A stretch of DNA of 5,613 nucleotides from Cyclobacteriaceae bacterium (lineage in GTDB: Bacteria > Bacteroidota > Bacteroidia > Cytophagales > Cyclobacteriaceae): the NCBI GenBank assembly GCA_013140395.1, contig JABFSY010000110.1, forward strand, positions 1-5,613, given 5' to 3'. Made by a program: the position numbers and the translations under genes. The notes below the pieces were generated by a model. That model had not been told where the DNA came from and ran no database searches. It worked only from the letters and a program-made list of their open reading frames with translations. Below, one piece after another: positions 1 through 5,613 of the stretch (within the stretch, counting starts at the first letter, position 1; each line of letters begins with the position of its first letter).

Positions 1-1
1 A

Positions 2-496
2 AAAGCATTGATCAATAAAGATTCTATTACCATCGTCAGCACGGTTGATAAAGAGTATTACGTTTTTGACTATCCGGAATTGTCCAGGCGTTTTAATTTT
101 AAAATTGATTTCCAAGTAATTCAATCGGCCATGTTGGGGAATCTGATAATGTCAAAAGGACCTACAGATGAGATCAATGTAGAAGAAAAGTACAATAGAC
201 TGAATCAAAAACAGGGATCGATCAATATCAGGAATCTGATCAATAAAGAGTCAAAAAAATTGGAGTTAGTGGAATTATCGGAAACGAGTACAGGCAATAT
301 GATTCGCCTCGATTATTCTGACTTCCAGCCTGTGGGCGACAAGTTATTTCCGTTTAAAGGAGTTATTGAACTACTTTACAAGACACAAAAAGGCGTGGTG
401 AATAATACGATCGTTTTCGAGTACAGCAAAGCCGAGGTTGGTGATAAAGAGCTTCGGTTCCCCTTCAATATCCCCAAAAGATATGATCGTAGGTAG
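2..496 (+). CDS. DUF4292 family protein, 3' part (5' end outside window)
   Basis: The frame is open to the left edge, and 164 codons are visible before the TAG at 494-496. The TTG at position 8 is an internal leucine codon, not a start. The visible part looks like the C-terminal two thirds of a DUF4292 protein, a Bacteroidota family usually about 250 residues long with an N-terminal lipoprotein signal, which would lie upstream here. Supporting features are the alternating beta-strand pattern, the segment with YYVFDYPELSRRFN followed by a 'FQVIQSAMLGN' helix, and a late 'YSDFQPVGDKLFPF' strand. The molecular function is not established. The strand-rich pattern resembles LolA/LolB-type lipoprotein carriers, but this is inference. 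The stop overlaps the next gene by 14 bases, so the two are probably co-transcribed and translationally coupled. The family call is from memory of conserved segments. Confidence 0.8.
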   Translation, partial: KALINKDSITIVSTVDKEYYVFDYPELSRRFNFKIDFQVIQSAMLGNLIMSKGPTDEINVEEKYNRLNQKQGSINIRNLINKESKKLELVELSETSTGNMIRLDYSDFQPVGDKLFPFKGVIELLYKTQKGVVNNTIVFEYSKAEVGDKELRFPFNIPKRYDRR

Positions 497-1724
497 AAGA
501 TGCTTTCTGCTGTCTCTATGTCTGCTGCTGTCCGCATTTGCCTTTTCACAGAAATCTAAATCGCAGTTGCAGCGAGAGAAACAAGAGAATCTCGCAAAGA
601 TTAAGGAAACCGAAAAAATCCTTGTAGAGACGACCGTTGAGAAAAGGAATTCTATTGGGGAGTTAAGCGCTTTAAACAAACGAATTGAACAACAAGAAGT
701 ATTAATGGCTTCCATTCAGTCTGAGGTGGAACTCCTGGAGTATGATATTAGTGAAAACAATGAAATCATTGGCGCGCTTGAAAGAGATGTTGACAAGTTA
801 AAGGAAGAGTATGCCGCTATGGTTTTTGCGACTCAGAAGGCGAGCGGCAAAGTAGACCGACTAACCTTTTTATTTTCCGCGCGGTCGTTCGACCAGTTAT
901 TGATGAGACTTAAATACATGGAGCAATATGGCAAAGCCCGTCAGGAACAGGCAGAAGCCATTGCAAAGGTTCAGCAGATTCTTTCAGAACAGATCCGGGT
1001 TATTGAAGTTAAAAAGAGTGAGAAGCAAACTTTGCTGACGGAAGAAGAGAAGGAGAGCAAACAACTTACCGGGTTAAAGACAAAAAAGAAAACATTAGTA
1101 CGCAGTCTGGAGAAAGAGGAGAAAAGGTTGAAACGAGATTTGGTTGAAACAAAAAAGGCAATTGCTGAGCTGGACAATTTGATCGCTAAAATTATCAAAG
1201 AAGAAATGGAACGCGCGGCTGCGGAGGCCAAGCGATTGCGTGAGTTAAAAGCAAAGGCGAACAAAAAGGCGGAAGAGGTAAAGGAAGAAGAGGATGCCGA
1301 TGCTTCTATTGCCTTGTCGGCTTCTTTTGAAGAAAACAAAATGAAATTTTCATGGCCCGCTAGCGGGTTTGTTTCACAACGTTTTGGCCGGCAGATGCAT
1401 CCGGTGCTTAAAGGAATTGAAATTCAAAATGACGGAATTAACATTCAGACGAAACAAGGTGAAACCGTCAAAACAATTTTTGGAGGAGAAGTCAAGAGAG
1501 TAGCGCTAATTGGTGGACTAGGCACAGCCGTAATTATTGGGCACGGTGAATTCTTTACCGTTTATGCTGGTTTGAAAGACGTAACCGTAAAGACGGGTCA
1601 AAAAGTGATACCTAACACCGAAATCGGGAAAGTAGTGGCCACCAGTGAGGGCATTTCAGAGTTGCGGTTTCAGATATTCAAAAATACAACGCCACTTGAT
1701 CCCCAGAAGTGGCTCAAAAATTAG
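483..1724 (+). CDS. EnvC-like secreted coiled-coil protein with degenerate LytM (M23) domain
   Basis: Probable activator of a periplasmic N-acetylmuramoyl-L-alanine amidase, needed for splitting peptidoglycan at division. I chose the ATG at 483 (413 residues) over the in-frame TTG at 438 because it puts a signal peptide at the N-terminus: residues 2-6 are short and basic (RR at 5-6), residues 7-21 are hydrophobic, and cleavage is likely after AFS at 20-22. Residues 23 to about 270 are Lys/Glu-rich coiled coil, interrupted by an 'FLFSARSF' turn at 129-136 that is typical of EnvC-type proteins. A charged linker leads to the LytM fold from about W291 to 413. All four zinc ligands of active M23 peptidases are replaced: the first-motif His and Asp are N316 and N320, the next motif (YAGL) has G363, and the HxH pair is E393/R395. 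Catalysis is therefore unlikely, while the fold seems intact. It overlaps the preceding gene by 14 bases and converges on clpB. No clear Shine-Dalgarno is visible. Confidence 0.9.
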   Translation: MIVGRRCFLLSLCLLLSAFAFSQKSKSQLQREKQENLAKIKETEKILVETTVEKRNSIGELSALNKRIEQQEVLMASIQSEVELLEYDISENNEIIGALERDVDKLKEEYAAMVFATQKASGKVDRLTFLFSARSFDQLLMRLKYMEQYGKARQEQAEAIAKVQQILSEQIRVIEVKKSEKQTLLTEEEKESKQLTGLKTKKKTLVRSLEKEEKRLKRDLVETKKAIAELDNLIAKIIKEEMERAAAEAKRLRELKAKANKKAEEVKEEEDADASIALSASFEENKMKFSWPASGFVSQRFGRQMHPVLKGIEIQNDGINIQTKQGETVKTIFGGEVKRVALIGGLGTAVIIGHGEFFTVYAGLKDVTVKTGQKVIPNTEIGKVVATSEGISELRFQIFKNTTPLDPQKWLKN

Positions 1725-1730
1725 ACATAG

Positions 1731-1756
1731 AAAAAGGCGGGCTCCTCAGCCCGCCT
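1731..1756 (-). terminator. Intrinsic terminator of clpB
   Basis: A perfect stem pairs 1735-1743 (AGGCGGGCT) with 1748-1756 (AGCCCGCCT) around a 4-base loop. Read on the - strand, the GC-rich stem runs straight into TTTTT (1735 down to 1731), the canonical rho-independent arrangement, 65 bases after the clpB stop. Read on the + strand, the stem is followed by TCACCCC with no T-run. It is therefore built for clpB, although the hairpin may also stabilise the 3' end of the convergent EnvC-like transcript, whose stop lies 6 bases away. Confidence 0.8.
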
Positions 1757-1766
1757 CACCCCAAAA

Positions 1767-1788
1767 CCACCCCGATTGATCGGGATGG
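1767..1788 (-). repeat. 10-bp palindromic hairpin in the clpB 3' untranslated region
   Basis: The arms 1767-1776 (CCACCCCGAT) and 1779-1788 (ATCGGGATGG) are inverted complements with one mismatch at 1770/1785. In - strand RNA that pair is a G-U wobble, giving a full 10-pair stem. In + strand RNA it is a C-A mismatch. The hairpin is not followed by T's, so it is not a second intrinsic terminator. The core CCCGAT/ATCGGG resembles short palindromes that I recall as dispersed in Bacteroidota genomes, but only one copy is visible here. Confidence 0.5.
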
Positions 1789-1821
1789 ACCCCACAAACC
1801 CAACACACAACCTTTATCTTC

Positions 1822-4437
1822 TTAAGCGACTACTTCGCTATTTTGTACGTTAACGAATTCAAACTCTACTTCGTTTTTCAATTCAACAAAAATCACCGAT
1901 TCCTTGTTCACTTTTCCAGACAAAATTTGTTTGGAGAGCTCATTAAGGATTTCGCATTGAATCACTCTCTTTAGAGGCCGCGCCCCAAATTGAGGATCGT
2001 AGCCAAGTTTTGCCAATCTGTTTAACGCTTGTTCTGAAATTTGGAGTTTTATGCCCACTTCCGTTAAACGTTTCTGGATTTCTTGAAATTGTATGCCCAC
2101 AATCTTTTTAATGTCTGTTTTTGTGAGAGGCCTGAACATGATGGTTTCATCGATTCGATTCAAAAATTCTGGCCTTACTGATTTTTTAAGTAATTCCAGA
2201 ACTTGTTCTTTCGTCTCTTCGATCACCTCAAAATAATTCGCATCGGTGATCTTTTCGAAGTTCTCCTGAATAATCATCGATCCAATATTTGTTGTTAGGA
2301 TGATTATGGTGTTCTTAAAGTTAGCTGTTCTGCCCTTATTGTCGGTGAGACGACCATCGTCAAGTACCTGCAGCAAAATATTGAATACATCTGGATGTGC
2401 CTTTTCTATTTCGTCCAGTAGGATTACCGAATAGGGTTTTCTTCGCACGGCTTCTGTCAATTGACCACCTTCATCGTAACCTACATATCCTGGAGGTGCT
2501 CCAATCAGCCGACTCACGCTATGTTTTTCTTGGTATTCGCTCATATCAATTCTCACCATCGCATTGTCGTCATTGAAGAGGTAGTCTGCCAATGCCTTTG
2601 ATAGTTCCGTTTTTCCCACACCCGTGGTTCCCATAAATATAAACGAGCCAATGGGGCGTTTTGGATCTTGCAACCCGGCACGGCTTCTGCGCACGGCATC
2701 ACTCAGTGCTTTTATGGCTTCTTCTTGTCCCGCAACTCGCTTACTTAATTCCTCTTCAAGGTTCAGCAATTTTTCGCGCTCACTCTGCAGCATTCGCGCA
2801 ACAGGAATGCCTGTCCACTTCGCTACAATCTCTGCAATATCTTCGCTATCAACTTCTTCTTTCATCAGAGAATGTTCTCCCTGCATAGCTTTCATTTTTG
2901 CTTCCAGGCTCGTCAATCGTTTTTCGGCTTCTGTAATTTTGCCATACCGAATCTCCGCCACTTTTCCATAGTCGCCCGCTTTCTCAGCTTGCTCCGCCTC
3001 AAACTTTAATTTATCCATTGCCTCTTTCTCCCAACGTATGCCTTGCACCACTTCTTTCTCACTTTCCCATTTCGCTTTTAACGAATTCCGTGTTTCGGTA
3101 AGCTCTGCAATGTCTTTGCTTAAAATAGATTCCTTCTCTTTATTTTTTTCTCTTCGGATGGCTTCTCGCTCGATTTCTAACTGCATGATCTTCCGATTCA
3201 ATTCATCGAGTTCCTCAGGCAATGAATCCATTTCCAAACGAAGTTTAGAAGCCGCCTCATCCATTAAGCCAATCGCCTTGTCGGGTAGGAAACGATCTGA
3301 GATGTAACGGCTTGACAATTCCACTGCTGAGATAACAGCATCATCCTTTATGCGTACACCGTGATGTAATTCATATTTGTCTTTGATTCCTCGAAGGATA
3401 GAAATGGAATCCTCGATCGAAGGTTCATCCACCATCACTGCCTGGAACCTACGTTCAAGTGCTTTATCTTTCTCAATGTACTTTTGGTATTCTTTCAAGG
3501 TAGTTGCGCCAATGGCATGAAGTTCACCTCTTGCCAGTGCAGGCTTTAACAGGTTAGCAGCATCCATAGCGCCCTCACCTCCGCCAGCTCCGATCAACGT
3601 GTGAATCTCGTCAATAAACAGAATGATCTCTCCATCGGAATCAGTCACTTCTTTGATGACTGCTTTTAGCCTTTCTTCAAATTCACCTTTATATTTTGCG
3701 CCCGCCACCAGTAGACCCATGTCCAGCGATACAAGTATTTTTGTTTTTAGATTTTCCGGCACATCACCGTTTACAATTCGTTGTGCCATCCCCTCTACGA
3801 TAGCTGTTTTTCCAACCCCCGGCTCGCCTAAAAGAATGGGATTGTTTTTTGTTCTGCGAGCTAAAATTTGTAGCACCCGCCTGATCTCTTCATCACGGCC
3901 AATCACCGGGTCGATCTTTCCTCTCTTGGCCAGATCGTTCAAATTTTTTGAGTAACGTTCCAGTGACTTATATTTTGCTTCTGCATTTTGATCTTTTACG
4001 CTAGTACCCCCACGCAATTCTTTGATGGCTTTCACCAGGCCAGTACGATCAAACCCCACATCTTTCATTAAAGTAGCCACTTTGTCTTTTGTGGCAAGAA
4101 GAGCCAGTAGCAAGTGTTCTATCGCGACAAATTCGTCTTTGAATTCACGCAGTTCTTTTTCAGCATTTTGAAGTACGGTGTTGCTCGTGTTTGATAAATA
4201 CGCTTGCTGTCCAGAAACTTTTGGATACGAGTTGACGATTTCTTCGAGCTTAGTTTCGAGTATTTGTCCGTTAATATTGAGCTTCTTAAAAAGATAGTTC
4301 GAAACATTCTCATCGGTTTCCAAAATAGCTTTAAACAAATGACCCGGCTCGATAGATTGCTGTTGCAAACCCGAAGCGATCTCTGCTGACTTTTGCAAAG
4401 CTTCCTGAGATTTTATCGTGAATTTGTCGAGATTCAT
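1822..4437 (-). CDS. clpB: ATP-dependent chaperone (disaggregase) ClpB
   Basis: Hexameric cytosolic AAA+ chaperone that pulls polypeptides out of aggregates together with DnaK/DnaJ/GrpE. It has 871 residues, the usual family length, with an ATG start and TAA stop. Order: an N-domain of two Clp_N repeats (1 to about 145) and a linker. NBD1 follows, with Walker A at 204-211 (GEPGVGKT), pore-loop Y249, Walker B D276/E277 and arginine fingers R329/R330. The coiled-coil middle domain spans about 405-530 and separates ClpB from ClpA and ClpC. NBD2 has Walker A at 603-610 (GTTGVGKT), pore-loop Y651, Walker B D675/E676, sensor-1 N717, arginine finger R755 and sensor-2 R820 in GARPLKR. All key residues are present, and there is no ClpP-docking loop of the IGF/IGL type. 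No ATG or GTG is seen near residue 147, where E. coli makes its N-domain-less form. The leader before ATG is A-rich without Shine-Dalgarno. The gene is followed by its own terminator, and expression is probably heat-inducible (family knowledge). Confidence 0.98.
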   Translation of the reverse strand: MNLDKFTIKSQEALQKSAEIASGLQQQSIEPGHLFKAILETDENVSNYLFKKLNINGQILETKLEEIVNSYPKVSGQQAYLSNTSNTVLQNAEKELREFKDEFVAIEHLLLALLATKDKVATLMKDVGFDRTGLVKAIKELRGGTSVKDQNAEAKYKSLERYSKNLNDLAKRGKIDPVIGRDEEIRRVLQILARRTKNNPILLGEPGVGKTAIVEGMAQRIVNGDVPENLKTKILVSLDMGLLVAGAKYKGEFEERLKAVIKEVTDSDGEIILFIDEIHTLIGAGGGEGAMDAANLLKPALARGELHAIGATTLKEYQKYIEKDKALERRFQAVMVDEPSIEDSISILRGIKDKYELHHGVRIKDDAVISAVELSSRYISDRFLPDKAIGLMDEAASKLRLEMDSLPEELDELNRKIMQLEIEREAIRREKNKEKESILSKDIAELTETRNSLKAKWESEKEVVQGIRWEKEAMDKLKFEAEQAEKAGDYGKVAEIRYGKITEAEKRLTSLEAKMKAMQGEHSLMKEEVDSEDIAEIVAKWTGIPVARMLQSEREKLLNLEEELSKRVAGQEEAIKALSDAVRRSRAGLQDPKRPIGSFIFMGTTGVGKTELSKALADYLFNDDNAMVRIDMSEYQEKHSVSRLIGAPPGYVGYDEGGQLTEAVRRKPYSVILLDEIEKAHPDVFNILLQVLDDGRLTDNKGRTANFKNTIIILTTNIGSMIIQENFEKITDANYFEVIEETKEQVLELLKKSVRPEFLNRIDETIMFRPLTKTDIKKIVGIQFQEIQKRLTEVGIKLQISEQALNRLAKLGYDPQFGARPLKRVIQCEILNELSKQILSGKVNKESVIFVELKNEVEFEFVNVQNSEVVA

Positions 4438-4706
4438 AGTATTGGTTTTTTTACTTCTACCATCAAAATATCATCCATCTCAAGTAATGAATGGATTTCA
4501 GCAAAAATGGCATTAAAATGAAGTTAATTCGTTTAAAATCGGCCAATATGGCTTAGACTAAATTCGCTTTTAGCGAGATTGCGCAGCGAAAATCACAGAA
4601 TGGATATTGTTTTGGTTTGAGGGAGGACGTTGATTTCCATTCTCCAAAACAGGTAATAGAACTTTCTCGAATGGACTCGGTTTAATGCTTAGTTACAGAT
4701 CAACAA
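4438..4706 (-). promoter_or_regulatory. clpB upstream gap, presumed promoter region
   Basis: This gap separates the meaB stop from the clpB start, both on the - strand. It is AT-rich and has no convincing coding frame. It is long enough to carry the clpB promoter, but I found no exact Bacteroidota -7 box (TAnnTTTG) and no CIRCE operator on the - strand. A near match, GATATTTTG, lies at 4464-4472, about 27 bases before the ATG, without a properly spaced -33 box. A weak 5-bp hairpin (TCGCT/AGCGA, 4564-4576) followed on the - strand by ATTT could end the meaB transcript, but it is too short to call a terminator. The four GAATGGA copies are listed separately. Confidence 0.35.
4489..4675. repeat. 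Cluster of four GAATGGA motifs upstream of clpB
   Basis: GAATGGA occurs on the + strand at 4489-4495, 4598-4604 and 4669-4675, and inverted (TCCATTC) at 4636-4642. I see no copy elsewhere in the window by eye. A related AGATGGA lies on the - strand at 4473-4479. The inverted copy can pair with either neighbour; its pairing with the upstream one extends to 8 bases (4597-4604 with 4636-4643). A 7-base inverted pair GTTTTGG/CCAAAAC (4609-4615 and 4644-4650) interleaves with it. The cluster could be operator sites, alternative RNA hairpins, or chance. The motif copies are certain; their function is not known. Confidence 0.4.
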
Positions 4707-5613
4707 CTATATTTTTTTAAGAGTATCGAGCATTAGGTTTGAAAGTTGGCGACTTGCCTGCCAGGGTGTGATCTGACCCGCAATAATTTCCTTCTCCATT
4801 TCCTTTTTACTTTTCTCTAGGGAGCTCCGTTGCATTAGAAGATGTAGCAAAGAAGAATTAAAACAGTCATGAAAACAGACGATGTCTTGATGATGCCTAT
4901 TTTTCTCAAAATAGCCATTTGCACTTGTAAATCGAACGTATTCCGTAATCATGTTGATTGTTTCTTCAATTCCTTTTTTCTCTAGCGCAGAAGTCATCAA
5001 TACCTTTCGATTCCAGCCCGAATCGGGCAACTGAAAAAGATGGAGGGCATGGGTAAAGTCAGCCTGTGCCTGTGTCGCTTTTTTTAGATTCTCCCCATCA
5101 GCCTTTGTGATGGCAATGCCATCGGCCATTTCCATGATTCCTTTTTTAATGCCTTGCAACTCATCTCCTGATCCGGCTAACTGGAGAAGAAGAAAAAAAT
5201 CGACCAAATTTCTGACTGCAATTTCCGATTGCCCCACACCGACCGTTTCGATAATGATAAAATCAAAGCCTGCCGCTTCACAAAGTAAAATGGATTCTCT
5301 GGTTCCTGTAGTCACTCCTCCTAGTGTATTACGGGTAGCGCTTGGTCGAATAAAAGCCAGCGGATCTTTCGCCAGTTCCTCCATGCGCGTTTTATCGCCC
5401 AAAATGCTTCCTTTGGTCTTATAGCTACTTGGATCGATTGCCAATACCGCTACCTTTTTATTCTGAGCTGTTAGATGTCTACCAAACGTCTCAATAAAAG
5501 TGCTTTTCCCAACACCCGGTGAGCCCGTGATGCCGATTCGCACGGATTTTCCAGAATGTTTGTGGATAGATTCTAATAACTTTGCGGCTTTAACCAAATC
5601 ACCTTTTAAATGG
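4707..5613 (-). CDS. meaB: MeaB/ArgK-type GTPase, methylmalonyl-CoA mutase accessory protein, 3' part
   Basis: P-loop GTPase that guards and loads adenosylcobalamin-dependent methylmalonyl-CoA mutase, in the cytoplasm. The frame stays open to the right edge, so the start lies outside; the TTG at 5597 is an internal codon. Family members are about 310-340 residues, so only a short N-terminal piece is missing. Counting from the 5597 codon: Walker A GSPGVGKST at 25-33, the DPSS segment at 55-58 followed by GSILGDKTRM, the family signature around 'TLGGVTTGTRESILLCEAAG', the G3 region ETVGVGQSE at 117-125, 'GSGDELQGIKKGI', and base recognition TKAD at 164-167 (a T variant of NKxD). The C-terminal helical dimerisation arm ends at TAG 4707-4709 and keeps the 'AGQITPWQA' element. 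That arm looks more divergent than the GTPase core. The mutase genes, often adjacent, are not in the window. An ArgK-type kinase role was an older name for this family. Confidence 0.93.
   Translation of the reverse strand, partial: HLKGDLVKAAKLLESIHKHSGKSVRIGITGSPGVGKSTFIETFGRHLTAQNKKVAVLAIDPSSYKTKGSILGDKTRMEELAKDPLAFIRPSATRNTLGGVTTGTRESILLCEAAGFDFIIIETVGVGQSEIAVRNLVDFFLLLQLAGSGDELQGIKKGIMEMADGIAITKADGENLKKATQAQADFTHALHLFQLPDSGWNRKVLMTSALEKKGIEETINMITEYVRFTSANGYFEKNRHHQDIVCFHDCFNSSLLHLLMQRSSLEKSKKEMEKEIIAGQITPWQASRQLSNLMLDTLKKI

Noticed and set aside
438..482. Upstream TTG start for the EnvC-like gene
   Set aside because: It would put 15 polar residues before the signal peptide and lengthen the overlap with the DUF4292 gene to 59 bases. 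The ATG at 483 gives a clean secretion signal.
371..1339. Reverse-strand reading frames of 114 and 122 codons (371-715 and 971-1339)
   Set aside because: Both are antisense to well-supported genes. The Ser/Phe-rich translations are what Lys/Glu-rich coiled-coil codons give on the opposite strand, and no family is recognisable.
1735..1756. Bidirectional intrinsic terminator also serving the EnvC-like gene
   Set aside because: On the + strand the stem is followed by TCACCCC without a T-run, so only the - strand arrangement is canonical.
2624..3955. Forward-strand frames opposite clpB (2624-2971, 2661-2888, 3038-3307, 3623-3955)
   Set aside because: They are antisense shadows of conserved ClpB domains, with low-complexity Ser-rich translations and no recognisable domain.
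4597..4650. H-type pseudoknot
   Set aside because: The helices interleave, but with no bases between the two 3' arms the 4-base connector would have to span about 15 base pairs, which is not sterically possible.
4438..4706. CIRCE operator or other known heat-shock operator upstream of clpB
   Set aside because: No TTAGCACTC-N9-GAGTGCTAA-like inverted repeat is present, and no well-spaced promoter boxes were found.
5107..5424. Forward-strand frame of 105 codons opposite meaB
   Set aside because: It lies antisense to the conserved GTPase signature region and has no recognisable domain.

Overview
The window suggests a member of the Bacteroidota, probably Cytophagales-like. The evidence is the pairing of a DUF4292 lipoprotein-type gene with an EnvC-like coiled-coil/LytM gene, the lack of clear Shine-Dalgarno sequences before the visible starts, the A-rich leader of clpB, and the moderate GC content. 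The genus cannot be read from this sequence.

Layout: on the + strand, the 3' part of a DUF4292 gene (2-496) overlaps by 14 bases a secreted coiled-coil protein with a C-terminal LytM/M23 fold (483-1724). A short convergent gap (1725-1821) holds an intrinsic terminator oriented for the opposite strand and a second palindrome. On the - strand lie a complete clpB (1822-4437), a 269-base gap (4438-4706), and the 3' part of a meaB-type GTPase gene (4707 to the right edge). Both edge genes are cut by the window, not broken.

How the genes work together: the + strand pair is cell-envelope biology. The LytM domain has lost all four zinc ligands, so it should act as an activator of a cell-wall amidase, as EnvC does, rather than as a peptidase. 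Its DUF4292 neighbour is probably a periplasmic or outer-membrane lipoprotein. ClpB is the heat-shock disaggregase, with every catalytic motif intact. MeaB is the GTPase chaperone of the adenosylcobalamin-dependent methylmalonyl-CoA mutase. ClpB and MeaB share a strand but no pathway, and the gap between them is long enough for a separate clpB promoter.

The coding content is ordinary, and I see no new multi-gene system. The least explained signal is a 7-mer, GAATGGA, that occurs four times (three direct, one inverted) within 187 bases of the clpB upstream gap and, by eye, nowhere else in the window.
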